Of a DNA stretch of 64,000 nt, positions 29,318 through 41,100 are shown piece after piece. Position 1 is the stretch's first letter. Each line of letters starts with the position of its first letter. The notes under the pieces were generated by a model. That model was given only the letters and a program-made list of their open reading frames with translations. It was not told the DNA's origin and ran no database searches. A program made the position numbers and the translations under genes. Origin of the DNA: Dryobates pubescens (taxonomy: Eukaryota; Chordata; Aves; Piciformes; Picidae); the NCBI RefSeq assembly GCF_014839835.1, contig NC_071618.1:2170001-2234000 (forward strand), written 5' to 3'.

Positions 29318-29770
29318 ATCACAGTATCACACAGTATCACAGTATAACCAAGGTTGGAAGAGACCCCAAGGATCATCAAGTCCAACCTGTCCCAACAGAC
29401 CTCACAACTCGACCATGGCACCAAGTGCCACGTCCAATCTCCCCTTGAACACCTCCAGGGACGGTGACTCCACCACCTCCCTGGGCAGCACATTCCAGTG
29501 ACGAATGACTCGGTCAGTGAACTTTCTCCTCACTTCGAGCCTAAACCTCCCCTGGCACAGCTTGAGACTGTGTCCCCTTGTTCTGGTGCTGGTTGCCTGG
29601 GAGAAGAGACCAACCCCTTCCTGTCTACAACCACCTTTCAGGTAGTTGTAGAGGGCAATGAGGTCACCCCTGAGCCTCCTCTTCATCCGTTCCCAACTTG
29701 GTGTCATCTGCAAACTTGCTGATGATTGACTCACCCCCCTCATCCATATCATCAATGAAGATGATATGAT
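29318..29770 (-). mobile_element. Internally deleted CR1, subfamily A
   Basis: The minus strand begins in the RT catalytic region (the FADDTKLG-coding stretch at about 29735-29690) and jumps directly to the [18 protein letters not shown] segment. It then runs to the ACTGTGATA-type tail at 29318. About 600 bp present in the copy at 5870-6927 are missing. A 12-bp ATCAATGAAGAT unit is duplicated at the right edge (29751 and 29769). Confidence 0.9.
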
Positions 29771-31749
29771 CAATGAAGATCACTAATCTGTCCAGAATGC
29801 TGGCCTCACACCATCAGGAGTTGAAGTATCATACCTATTTCATGCTTATGAGGATGCCTCTCTGAGGAAAGGTGGTGCCACTTCCATAAGAATCCAAGTC
29901 ATGAGCCTCTTACTTCACAACTGCCTAGTCTCTGCTGGTGCTATGAAAAGTAAAACAGCCTCTTTCTTCCAAAGCACATAAATCAGGGTACCATCCAGCT
30001 GTTAGATGCCCAGATAAAAAGGGGAAGGAGTCTGCTAAGTGTTATTTTAAGCTGATAGCAGAATAGCTGCCATTATTTAATCCCTAGGACTGAAAATAAC
30101 CTGAGAAGCTAGGTGCTGGAACCAGTTGAAAGCTGTTTGAAATTTGCATCTGCTTCTCAAATTTTTATGAAGTACAGGATCAATAATGCAAGGTGAAGAC
30201 TGTCTTTTGGGTTTCTCCTTCCCCATAACCAAAATTCTTGGATGGACAAGCCCATCCATCTCCCACCTCATCCACACTCCTTTGTGTTCTCCAGACTTCT
30301 ACAGCTGCCTGGCGTTAAGGTGTATTAAGCCAACAAAAGCAGCATTTATTTATAACATGTAGAACTGGAACAGCCCTTCCTTCTGAAACCCAAGACACTT
30401 AACATAAGTCAGGGCGAGCAGCAACATTTAAAACCTAGCTTGTGCTCTAAACTTGGGCCTTAATGGTTTACATCTGTTGAACAGTTGGATTAGCTTCTCT
30501 GTACTAGTGTCCCTCTTCAAAAACACAGCAGAAACCGCCCCCAAACCTTTTATATAGATCTTAGGCTTCTGTGTGTAGTACTCTCCAGCTTGTGACATCA
30601 ACATAGTAGGGTCCATCAGAAACCTGATTACGTCTGCTTTAGGGCACTGCAATCTACCTTCTAATTTACAGAATAACCAGAAAATGTAAGATTTGCCAAT
30701 TAAAAAACCCCCCAAAACCCACACCAAAAAAACCCCAGAAGACAAAACACAGCCACCAACTGAAAAAACTAGGTTGCTCCTGTGGTACTACAGTAAAAAC
30801 TGAGGTCTCCTGCCTCTTCACAGACATGCAGAAGTTCCCAGTCCCTGGTTGTCCTCTGTAAAAGAATCACCAATTGTTAAGAAACAGTTCTATGACTTTC
30901 TTCTAGGTAATGCTGTAATGTACTAATTGCAGAGCCCTAAGCATTGATGGAAACAGCTGACTTGTTCCTGACTGTTGTATGCCTCTACATGAAGAGGGAA
31001 GGTGAGCCTTTTTTCCCCCCAAATTTTCATTTGGTTTACAGAGCAAAATTGTGGTAGCAGCAGCATGGCTGCTGGGTGTTCTTTTGAGGAGAGACTGGGG
31101 CTTCCCCATGCCAGACCCACCCTGTACAAGCTGGCACAGCTGAGCCCCAGAGGCAGGCTTGTGGCACTTCTGTGATAACCTTGGAGCAGTCTCCATCAAG
31201 CACATCCACATTGGAGCAGCTCTTGAAAAACTGCAGCCCCAAGGAAGGAAACTCGCAACACAGCTGTAGAAGGGGTGAGGAGAGAACAAATGTGGACTGA
31301 CCAGAGCCTGCCTTTGTCATTCCCTTGGCAACACTCACACAGAAGGGAACAGTAGAAGACAGGAGGGAAGGAGTGAAGTTGAGCCTAGGAAGAAGGGTAA
31401 TTCTAGCTCACAGCAATAAATTAGTTTTCATCAAGTCTGTTGTGCCTGTGATGATAACTTGCTTATCTTGACCCAGGAACTTTTCCATCTTCTTTTCCTC
31501 CTCCTCCACAGACATGGAGAAAGGTGAAAGGAGCTGGTGGGCATCTAGCAACCAGCCAAGGTTAATCCACCACTCCTAGGTATTAGTTACATTAGTTACT
31601 CTACATCCTCCTGAAAGGAGCCTCCCTTTGCCACCCAGCAGCAACTGAAGCTTGTTTTGCACTGTGGCAGTGCTCAGTCTCAGATGCATTTACACAAGTG
31701 TAGCAAAGAAAAAAACCCTCAGACCTTGCTTTTTAAAAGGTTTGTGTAA
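29771..31749. other. Intergenic stretch between the convergent genes
   Basis: No gene recognised. There is an A/C-rich tract at 30700-30760. A minus-strand open frame of 128 codons at 31289-30903 and its overlapping shadows show no motif and are taken as chance. Confidence 0.5.
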
Positions 31750-33179
31750 TTTATTATGGAATTTGAGCTTTTATAGTCATTGTTACAACAACAATGCATA
31801 ACTTGACATTCTTACAGTTGTACATATACAATGGAAAAGACATAGCCCAGTGCTTAATCCAAACAATGCAACCAAGTCAGTACACCGTTACCATAAGTGA
31901 CAATCAATTCTGAATAGCTGTTGACAGACTACCAAGTTCAAATAGTTCTCTGCAGTCATGTTTAGAGAATTAACTGGCTTCAAAGTTTTGGACTTAAGCC
32001 TCAAACTAACAAAAATGATGGAAACTCAAATTATTTTGCTCTTCTGAATTAAGGAGGATATGCTCATTTGAAAATGCAGTATTATTACCATGTTTCAGAT
32101 GGTGAAAAGTAGCTTCAGGTCCAAGGGAAGTATAATGGATAGTTTCCAGGCAAGGCATTCTTCACACAAACACATGCAATTATAGAGACAGTCTATATTT
32201 TTTTTTTCTCCTAACTTCCACAAATCAAGTTTTGCAATACAGCAGGATATCTGAGGAGAGATCAGGACCCAAACTGAACAAACACAGAAGTCTTTAGCTT
32301 GATTTGTGCATCTTTAATCTACAATGCCAATTCCCAATTCTTCACATATCACCTATGAGAGAAAAGAACACATCTCATAAAGATGAGTCAACAGAAGTCG
32401 TCATTAGTGTTAAAAGTCATTGCGACAAAAAAGACCCCAAAACATCCAAATCCCAAACAAAACACTTCCATCTTCCATTTCACAAACTATAAACTGACCG
32501 TGGCCCTGTTACAAAACTGCATCTCTTCAGCTGACTTGCTTCCCCCTTCCCCCACCCAAACTCCTCACTCCTTAGCCAGCTACAACACTTGGTTGCACAG
32601 TAAGGGTATTACTGTTCCTAGCTTTTCAAAATACAGCTTTGCTTTAATTTTCTTCCACTTAAGATGGATTATTTCATCAAATACTCAATATGATGGTGAG
32701 AGCTAAGTAAAGCAGAAAAGGAAAACCAGAAGAGACCACTCTCTCTTGTAGCAGCAAGCTGTTACATTGGTTCAAGCCATTGTGTGAAGTCTCACCCAGC
32801 CTGGTGGCTGGAGGTAGTCATACAGATGAGAACAGTCTCTTGTTAAGCTGCCAGTAAAATCTGATTCACCAGCCAATGCTAAACTCCATTCCCTCCAGGT
32901 TAACTCCAGGAGAGACTGCCAGCTGACTGCTCTACTAGAATTCAATTCCACATCTATGTAGAGCTGCAGAGACAGTACATTCTTACTGATCTCAGTATCT
33001 GAGACTGCTTCTCTGCTACATTCAGAAGCTATGTATTCAATACTGTGACCGTTTGAGGCTGAGCCTTTAGGAACAAACAGTGCTGGGATGCACTGGCTAA
33101 ATGTTTTCAGTACCAGAACAAAAACATTCTGATATTCTAAACGAATTTCATTGGTGGATGGATAAAATGCAACTTTAAA

Positions 33180-33650
33180 CTGCAGAGCAGTTGGAACTTT
33201 TTTCTCTCAGTTCAGTTTGGTTTGGGAGTTGGGGAGTGTGGGTTTCAGCCTGTTCTCCCTGCCTGCTTCTCTGCGAACTGCTGGAGCTGGCCTTGAGATA
33301 AGCAAAAACTAATCCTGCATGGGCTTTTGAAGCTTACTAACAACTCTTTTCCTTAGTAACTTGCCTTTCTTTCTCTCTAACCCCTTTTTGGGGAAAAAGG
33401 GAGGAAGGGGGGGAGAGAGGGGGTTACAGGGAGGGGATCCCTCCTCGGGGAGGGATTTTTGTTGTGTTATTTCTCTTTGCTGTGTATTTCTGTGTATATA
33501 TTGTAAATACCTGTATATATTGTGTTATATATAACCTGCTTTCCATATATGCTTGTAAATATATAGCTTTGCTCCTCCAACTGGGCTAGCTGTGGTTTCT
33601 TACTCTGTGGAGGAGGGAGAGCTAGGCCCTCTCTCAACCTACCATAAATG
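33180..33650 (+). mobile_element. Probable solo LTR fossil, avian ERV type
   Basis: A block unlike its flanks. It has a G-rich run (GGAAGGGGGGGAGAGAGGGG) at about 33402-33421 and a TGTATATATTGTAAATACCTG region. GCTTGTAAATATATAGCTTTGC is followed by TCCAACTGGGCTAGCTGTGG and a GAGGAGGGAGAGCTAGGCCC end. This order of elements is common in avian endogenous-retrovirus LTRs. No internal retroviral region is attached. Ends are approximate and the family is not certain. Confidence 0.55.
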
Positions 33651-33659
33651 CCAAGTGCT

Positions 33660-33815
33660 GAAAAAAAAAAAAATCAAATGAAACTATACATTGCAACCTC
33701 TCCACTCCAAAGAAGCCAAACCACCCTCCTCACTGACACAACAAAACCCACAACCAAAACACAACCCCAAAAGCGCACACACCACACAAAAAAAAAGAGC
33801 AAACAAATCCACACC
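33660..33815. repeat. A/C-rich low-complexity tract
   Basis: A poly(A) run at 33660-33673 followed by about 120 bp made almost only of A and C. The open frame it creates is an artefact of composition. Confidence 0.8.
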
Positions 33816-36800
33816 CACCTAATCATCACAATATCCTTACTGGCTTCGCTCGGTTGCTAAAAGGCTTTGTTGAGCAAGAGCTCCCAGTGTCACCAACATT
33901 TGTGGTGTTGATGTGTAGCAAAAGCATGTTTTAGTACACATTATGGCAATAACTGAAAGAAAAATCTTACACAGAGTGCCGTTCTTAACCTACTGGTATA
34001 CACTTACAGGTACAGTTGCTGAATATTTAGATGGGAAGACTCTGCTTTTACAGGGCAGCTAAATAATCAGCCTCATCAGTTGTGTTCTATCTGTTGCCAT
34101 TACAATGCAAACCCAACCCGTTTCACTTCTGACTGAACCCATCAAAACTGACATGTGCCACCCTGTGAGCCACAAGGCATAGTACGTGGTGTAACCATCA
34201 CTACGCACTTGGTGGGGGCTCCTCTCTGCACAACTACTTAGCTTAGCAGGACAGGCAGAAAACCTGGACAAAATCTGAGTCAAGAACTAATTAAACAGAA
34301 CAATAATCTCTGCACGTTTGAAAAAGTTATTCTGCTGCTGTTTCTCCATGCCAGTTACAGTCTGGAAAAGGACCAGAACTCCCAAAGTGTAACAGCCCAG
34401 CTTTGGCAGGAACATCCAAGTGTCCAAGTTAAGTCAGCATGGATCAAAAGCATTCTTGCTGTCATTAGATCATTGCACAACTCCTCTGGAATACCTCCAG
34501 AGTCTAGCACTAATTACTGGCAACAGGTTACTGGGCTACATGCACATACCTGGGGGCAGTGGGAAGGAGATACTACTATCTCACCAAACCTCCTTAGGAT
34601 CTCCTCCAAGCACTGGTTAAAGCCAATGAGGAATCCAGCCTAGGGGTGATTAGTCAAAGAAAATCCACATTTTCTAGTTAAATGGGTACTGCAGGTAATT
34701 AAACTCACTATTCACTTGGATCTGAAATGTCTACAGTTCATTTTTCTTGCTACCCAATCTGAAAGCTGAAGCTAGTTTAAACAATTTGACATTTGTAATT
34801 TGACATTATTAGTAACAGTATTAGTACTTTGAAATTATTAATAAACTGAATTTTTTTAGCTGAAGGGTCCCTAGTTTTTCCTTTAAACATCAGCCCATTG
34901 TGACACATCCAATAGCTCCTTCTAAAAAGTCCCTGCTTGAACTTCACACCTTTTCTCTTTAACCATACAGAGGAACACAATACTAACAAAACTCATTCTA
35001 CAACAGTTAACATCCCCCAGTCCTGCTAGGAATATTGCTTGATTTGTACATTGCCACTGGGGAGCTGTGTACTTCATGTGGGCACTGTGCTTTAGCTTCA
35101 TATAATCACACCACATGAATGCCTCTAAACAACTCTCTGCCTTATTACTGCAAAAATCTGACAAAGGGACAGGTCTCCATGAGACAAGCTCCTGCATTTC
35201 TTAGTGAAAAAATGTGAAGCTAGGAAGAGAAGAGATCAGGGTGGGGGCATAAAGAACCCACACCACATATAACATCTCCCACATTAGGTAGGACATAGTC
35301 TGGAGCAGAAACGGCACACACCAATGATTCTTCAAACAGTAAGTAAGGAAGGGAATCACAAGGAAGCTACGCTGCAAAAACATACATAGGGAGTAAAACA
35401 CACTCATTAGTTCTGACCTTCATATAGGCTTTTGGTAGGTAAATTACTATGAACTAGAAATACCAGTTTGATCCAACATAATAGATCCAGGCCAGAAATG
35501 GCTAGGAACCTGTATTTACCTGCACAGCTGCCTACACCCCTTTCCTCTAAAGGTTAAGTATTGTATGAGCTGCCAACAGGAGCACATATGCTTCAATGCT
35601 TCTAATCCTCTCTTGCTGCTGTTTTAAGCTCTCTAGATTGCCTCTTTCCTGTCCTGTACTTTCACTCTTTATACTAATACCTTCCAGCTTGTTGCCTGAG
35701 GTCAGACTTATGATTCGCTTCAGAAGGGTTTTTGTCACTGTGCCTCCCAGGAGACCAAACTGTTTGCTGGAGGCACTGCAATTCGGCCTTTTATTGTCAT
35801 CACTCCTCAGCAACACAGCTGGTCTTACAAGACCCAACTACAGTCAGGCTGTTCAGAGATGTTACTACTCTTATGAAAGGCTGAAGTCCAACAGGTATGG
35901 GCCAGCATTCAAAAACAAAACCAAAGCAGCACATTTTTAAGTCAGAACACTTCAGATTTTATAGGCATGCTTTTCCGTTCACAGGTCCTTTTCTTCCAGC
36001 TTTCTGCCAGATCTCAGCTTTGATTCCTGAGAACAACTTTGTGTTAAGAGGCATCATGTAAAAAGCTGAAGTACTTACCGTGTTTCTCCTCTCCCGCATG
36101 AATATTGCGCTGCAGGTATCAGCAAGACAATCCACAGGCTGACAAGACTTCTCTTGATAATGCCTTTTGGTTCCTCCTTGAGCTACAGTTTAAAACCCTC
36201 TCAAACATTCACTACATCAATGTTCAGTTTTGTGTTAAGGAAGAGGGAGAAAATGTAGTTTTTAATATTGAAGAGACAGTTAAAAGGCAGTTCTGGAAAT
36301 GTTGATAAGGTTCTGTTGGAGACAGCCATGTCCCTATACGTTGTTTGGTTTAGTCGTGGGTTGGTTTGTTTTTGTTTCACTTTGTTCCATTTTTGGAGAT
36401 GGGTTGGTCATATTCCATCCTCATGTGCTTCTTGTAAGATAAAGGCATCACAAAAAACTTTCACCTGCTGGTGACATCAGAACTACAACCTGACAATCTT
36501 CCAGTAAATCTGAAAGTTACACTCCTACAGGGAAGAGGCAGATTTACCTTTCTTTTTGTTTTTGAAGTAGGCATTAATAGGATTTTTTTGGGAAGGAAAT
36601 TTAGGGTGAAACATCTGCTCTGCAAAGAAGTAGTTCCAATTATACACTTCCCCAGCTGAAATCTCTATCATTCCTGGAGCATTCATTCGACAACTAAAAA
36701 AAAAGTTATTGCTTCTACTGAAGCTCAGTAAGTTAGAAAGAAGAATTGCATATTTTCATAAAAACATTCCAAATATACATTTTAAAAACCCAAATGCACT

Positions 36801-38116
36801 CTTGAAACAAATGTCTCATAAAAGACACCGTTTTAAGCAACCTGGAGTAACAGCTTTACAAAAGAAAACTGAGGAATGTAGCGTAGGTATTTGTAACATG
36901 ACAATGCTAAAATCCTAAACAATTCATTTAACACTCTTAAGTAGTGTTTGAAATATACATATTTCTTTACGAAACAGTTTAGCAATTCCTTGTACCACAT
37001 ACAGTATATAAATATTTGAGTAAGAGGTCATAATGGGAGATGCCAGGGTTTATATTCACTCTCAGATGCTTCAGGTTTCTTAAGTGTTTTACTATAAGGC
37101 ACAGTACTGCTAATCTAAAAGAAAGGAATAAAAGCTAATGGCAAACCCGGTCAAAACTCCTAACGCTGAACAGCTAAGAGAAGAATTCCAGCATCTCTGT
37201 GCAAAGAAAAATAAAACCTGAACCAAACCCAAACTTCTAAGAAACAGTTTCCATTTTTATATAATGAAATGGGACAGGGTAGGAATAAGAAGGAATTAAG
37301 TAAATTGTCATAAATAGACTAATAAATACATTTTAGCCATAGTTAGCCCTTTACCTCTGTTCTACTGAGTTCGAGATTGGAAGAGGTAACCAGCGTGCAT
37401 ATACCTAAGCAAGTCTACATGCTCAGCACGTGAAGACCACCTAGCGCAACCTATTACTGCCAAATCCAGTATAAAAATCTAGCAAGATGGAGAAAGTCTC
37501 CTTTTCCCCCCAGCATCCACTCTGTGTAGAACACATTACAAGATCAAATTAGTACTTGTTATGCGTAAGGAAAGTTGCAACCAGCAATTCGTTTTACTCA
37601 CACAAAAGCATATGCAACGTAATCCGTGAAGTTACGTGACTTTCATGGTTAGATTATGTCTTTTGTAAGAACATCCATCTCCAATTACAGCAGATCAGAA
37701 CTTTCAGAACATTTTAATAGCTGTAGTCTTGTAAGTGTTCTCCATGCGTACATAGTGAATGTAAATAGTGTATCCAAAATATTTATCTGTTAAGACATTC
37801 TACACTGTTCTCACTGCCTACTCTTCATCTTTGCTGCAGCCCTCTGGAACACGACGACATTGTAACACTGCTTACAGAAAAAGGGTTATTGCATCTTTCT
37901 TTTTAGGATGAGACATCCAGAGGAGATTTTATAAAATTCTCCTGTGTACAAAATTCTTAAGTTATTAGCCCTTTTGGAACACCAGCTAGAAAAGTCTGAA
38001 AGGTAAAATAATTTACATTGTTATTTCTTCCATTAACTAGACAAAAGTCCATACTAGTTAAATAAAAAATAATAGTTCTTCAACAGTCTATTCAAGATAT
38101 CTTCCCAGTAAGCAGC

Positions 38117-38175
38117 TCAGTGGGAATTTCCATTTGATAGATGTTCTCCATGCCGGTTATTACTGACATCCACAT
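38117..38175 (-). CDS. RNF149: RNF149 coding exon 7 (terminal, 59 bp coding)
   Basis: A good acceptor (AATTCCTGACTTCTAG) is followed by AT, which completes a GAT codon with the last base of exon 6. The exon then reads [18 protein letters not shown] and TGA at 38117-38119. It aligns with the human tail EAGRSDSRHGGPIS through the shared RHG core. The 3'UTR follows at lower coordinates. Identification rests on acceptor, phase, position and this short similarity. Confidence 0.82.
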
Positions 38176-41100
38176 CTAGAAGTCAGGAATTAGAAGAAAA
38201 ACTGTTTGTCCATTTACCATTTTAATACATTTTACCTGTCACATCAATCCTAACTCTGGCGACAAATTTCATAGTAGTATGTACCTAAGCTTCTCATGAT
38301 TCTCCAGGGTAGTAGTCCTCCTAAGATACTGCTTACATCTCCCCCGCCCACCCCCCTCAAAACAAGTTTTGTCCAGCTCTGTAGAATTCACTACCTACCT
38401 GCTTGTGGTTTTTGAACATGGGTAGTAAGCGACACCACTCAGTCTGGTCCGTACTGCAACACTAACACTACTGATAGCACTTCACAGTATCACAGTATAA
38501 CTAAGGTTGGAAGAGACCCCAAGGATCATCAAGTCCAACCTGTCCCAACAGACCTCACAACTAGACCATGGCACCAAGTGCCATGTCCAATCTCCCCTTG
38601 AACACCTCCAGGGACGGTGACTCCACCACCTCCCTGGGCAGCACATTCCAATGACGAACGACTCGCTCAGTGAAGAACCTTCTCCTCACCTCAAGTCTAA
38701 ACCTCCCCTGGCACAGCTTGAGACTGTGTCCTCTTGTTCTGGTGCTGGTTGCCTGGGAGAAGAGACCAACCCCTTCCTGGCTACAACCACCTTTCAGGTA
38801 GTTGCAGAGGGCAATGAGGTCACTCCTGAGCCTCCTCTTCTCCAGGCTAAACAATCCCAGCTCCCTCAGCCTCTCCTCACAGGGCTGTGCTCAAGGCCTC
38901 TCCCCAGCCTTGTTGCCCTTCTCTGGACACATTCAAGTGTCTCGATGTCCTTCTTAAACTGAGGGGCCCAGAACTGGACACAGGACTCAAGGTGTGGCCT
39001 AACCAATGCAGAGTACAGAGGCACAATGACCTCCCTGCTCCTGCTGGCCACACTATTCCTAATACAGGCCAGGATGCCATTGGCCCTCTTGGCCACCTGG
39101 GCACACTGCTGGCTCATGTTTAGGTGGGTGTCAATCAGCACCCCCAGGTCCCTCTCTGTTTGGCAGCTTTCCAGCCACTCTGACCCCACTTAGTGAATGG
39201 CTTCTTCTAATGCAGTGAATGGCATTAAGGATCACCAAGTGATAAACCAAGCATTACTTACCAAGTAACGCGGTGGTTTCACCTGCATCCTCCTTCAAAC
39301 TGGTGCACTGCAACACAGATTCATTAGTGGAGGAAGCTGACAACTCGCTTACTTCATTTCTGTCATCATCTTGTAAAGCAATACTCAGACTTCCAACTGA
39401 AACACTGCCACTTATTGACTCAGGCATTGGAACTTCAAGCACATCTTCAGGGTCCCCCTGAAAAATAGAAATATATTTAACTGACACTTTCATCTACCAT
39501 GAGGCATCAATATTCCTTCACATTACCACTTTGTAACCCCACCTTATTGGAAAAAAAGGCCATCTTTTGACCTGTTATCAGTGTGCTCATGGGTACATTG
39601 TTGAGCAGTGTCTATTTTCAATGTTATTGTCTGACTGCAAAGAAAAATAAGCCAAGTAAAAGCAAAGCCAGTTTTTCAACATCACCCCAAAGCCAAGAAC
39701 AGCAATAAGAGGAGTGAACCCAGCCAGCCTTTTGGATGAAGCAGATCAATGTTGCAGCAACAGTATTGCTGTAGTGTGGTTAGAAGGAGGCTCAGCACAA
39801 CCAAGTCTTCACTGAGCAAACCTACTGATGTTTGTTGAGTTTGTGGAAATCTGTTTATCATGACCACAATTGGGAAGGTCAGATTTTTTTTTTCAATTGG
39901 AGTAAGCCAGCATTGGACATCAAAACAAACTTCCCTCCTACTCTACCTCCATCCTAAGTCTGTTTCAAAAATGCAAATATGCCAGCTTGCCATTTTGCAA
40001 GAACAAAACATCTGCAGTACAAAGGAGCACAAGCTATTTCTGATCCATTCTCAAACTTAACTCAAAATCCTACAGGCACGATTCTGCGCCTAAAATTAGA
40101 CAGACCACTTTCACTAAGCCCTTGCCATTGACATACTAACATTACTTACACATAAGCAGGTGTACTGCAGTACAAGTAGCTGTTCTGTGGGTCTCATGAG
40201 TATTTTTCCTCTCCTCAAACAATTAGTAAAGGCCCATCTTAAGATAAAAAACTTCTCAGCCAGTTCTTTCTTTAGGACCAAAGCAGTGTATTTTCAAGTG
40301 TACTGAATTTTAATGAGCTGTAGAACTGCTAGAATTGAAGAGTTAAGACACATGTAATACTAATTATCTGTGTGTGTGTGGGCTGAGGGTGTTCATTATT
40401 TTGTTTTCCACAACTTAGGCAGTTAAGTATGGAAAATACAACGTTCAACAATGCTCTACTAAATTGGACATGATGAGATGCAGTTCATTGCTCGTAAGAA
40501 ATGCAGAACTAGACCACCCAAGTCTGCTCTTTACAAAACAGAAGGCACCCAACAGGACCTGGTGCCTGCCTTCCTACTTGGAGCCTTGAAAAATACTTCA
40601 AATGCTGCAAATTTTTTTTTTTATAAAACCAAACTCATCTTTTAGCCTCTTTGCAGAAGGTTCAGTAGATGTCTATAATAAGGCTGTACGTTCTTGTCTG
40701 CCATTACATCGCTCAGTGAGCACACCGCTGAAAGAAGCCACCTTGCTCTTTGCATTTTTTTCCTCACATTAGTAAAAAATTCACAACATCACTCTACAAA
40801 CTAGGCTGAGCAAACTGCAAACTCAGCTAGAAACATTGTTAGCTTCAGTGGAACTTTGATGCCTAAGCAGAACATATTTCCTCTAGTTCATTGAAAGAAA
40901 AAAACAAAACACCACCACAACTCAGGCCTTTGTATTTAATATAATTCCATTCAACCCGCCTTCCAACATTCATTTTGTCTAACAAGCAGAGGAGGTATTA
41001 CTCTTCCTGATTAGGCATGATATCAGCATCCTCTGCAACAGCATGAATTCAGGGAGTAAGTGTGGTGTTCAGGTTTTAGTATTTCAGTTTTCAGCCTGTA

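Larger units (their letters stand above)
31750..38116 (-). other. RNF149: RNF149 3'UTR and downstream zone (end not fixed)
   Basis: After the RNF149 stop the minus strand is AT-rich and has no supported coding sequence. Candidate poly(A) hexamers on the minus strand are ATTAAA at 37713-37718, about 400 nt past the stop, and AATAAA at 31750-31755, which would make a UTR of over 6 kb. An LTR fossil lies inside at about 33180-33650. Between these I see only scattered A/C-rich and T/G-rich low-complexity sequence (for example 33660-33815 and 36340-36395). Confidence 0.4.

Noticed and set aside
30903-31289. 128-codon minus-strand frame between the convergent genes
   Set aside because: Overlapping frames of similar length, no motif, no splice or promoter context.
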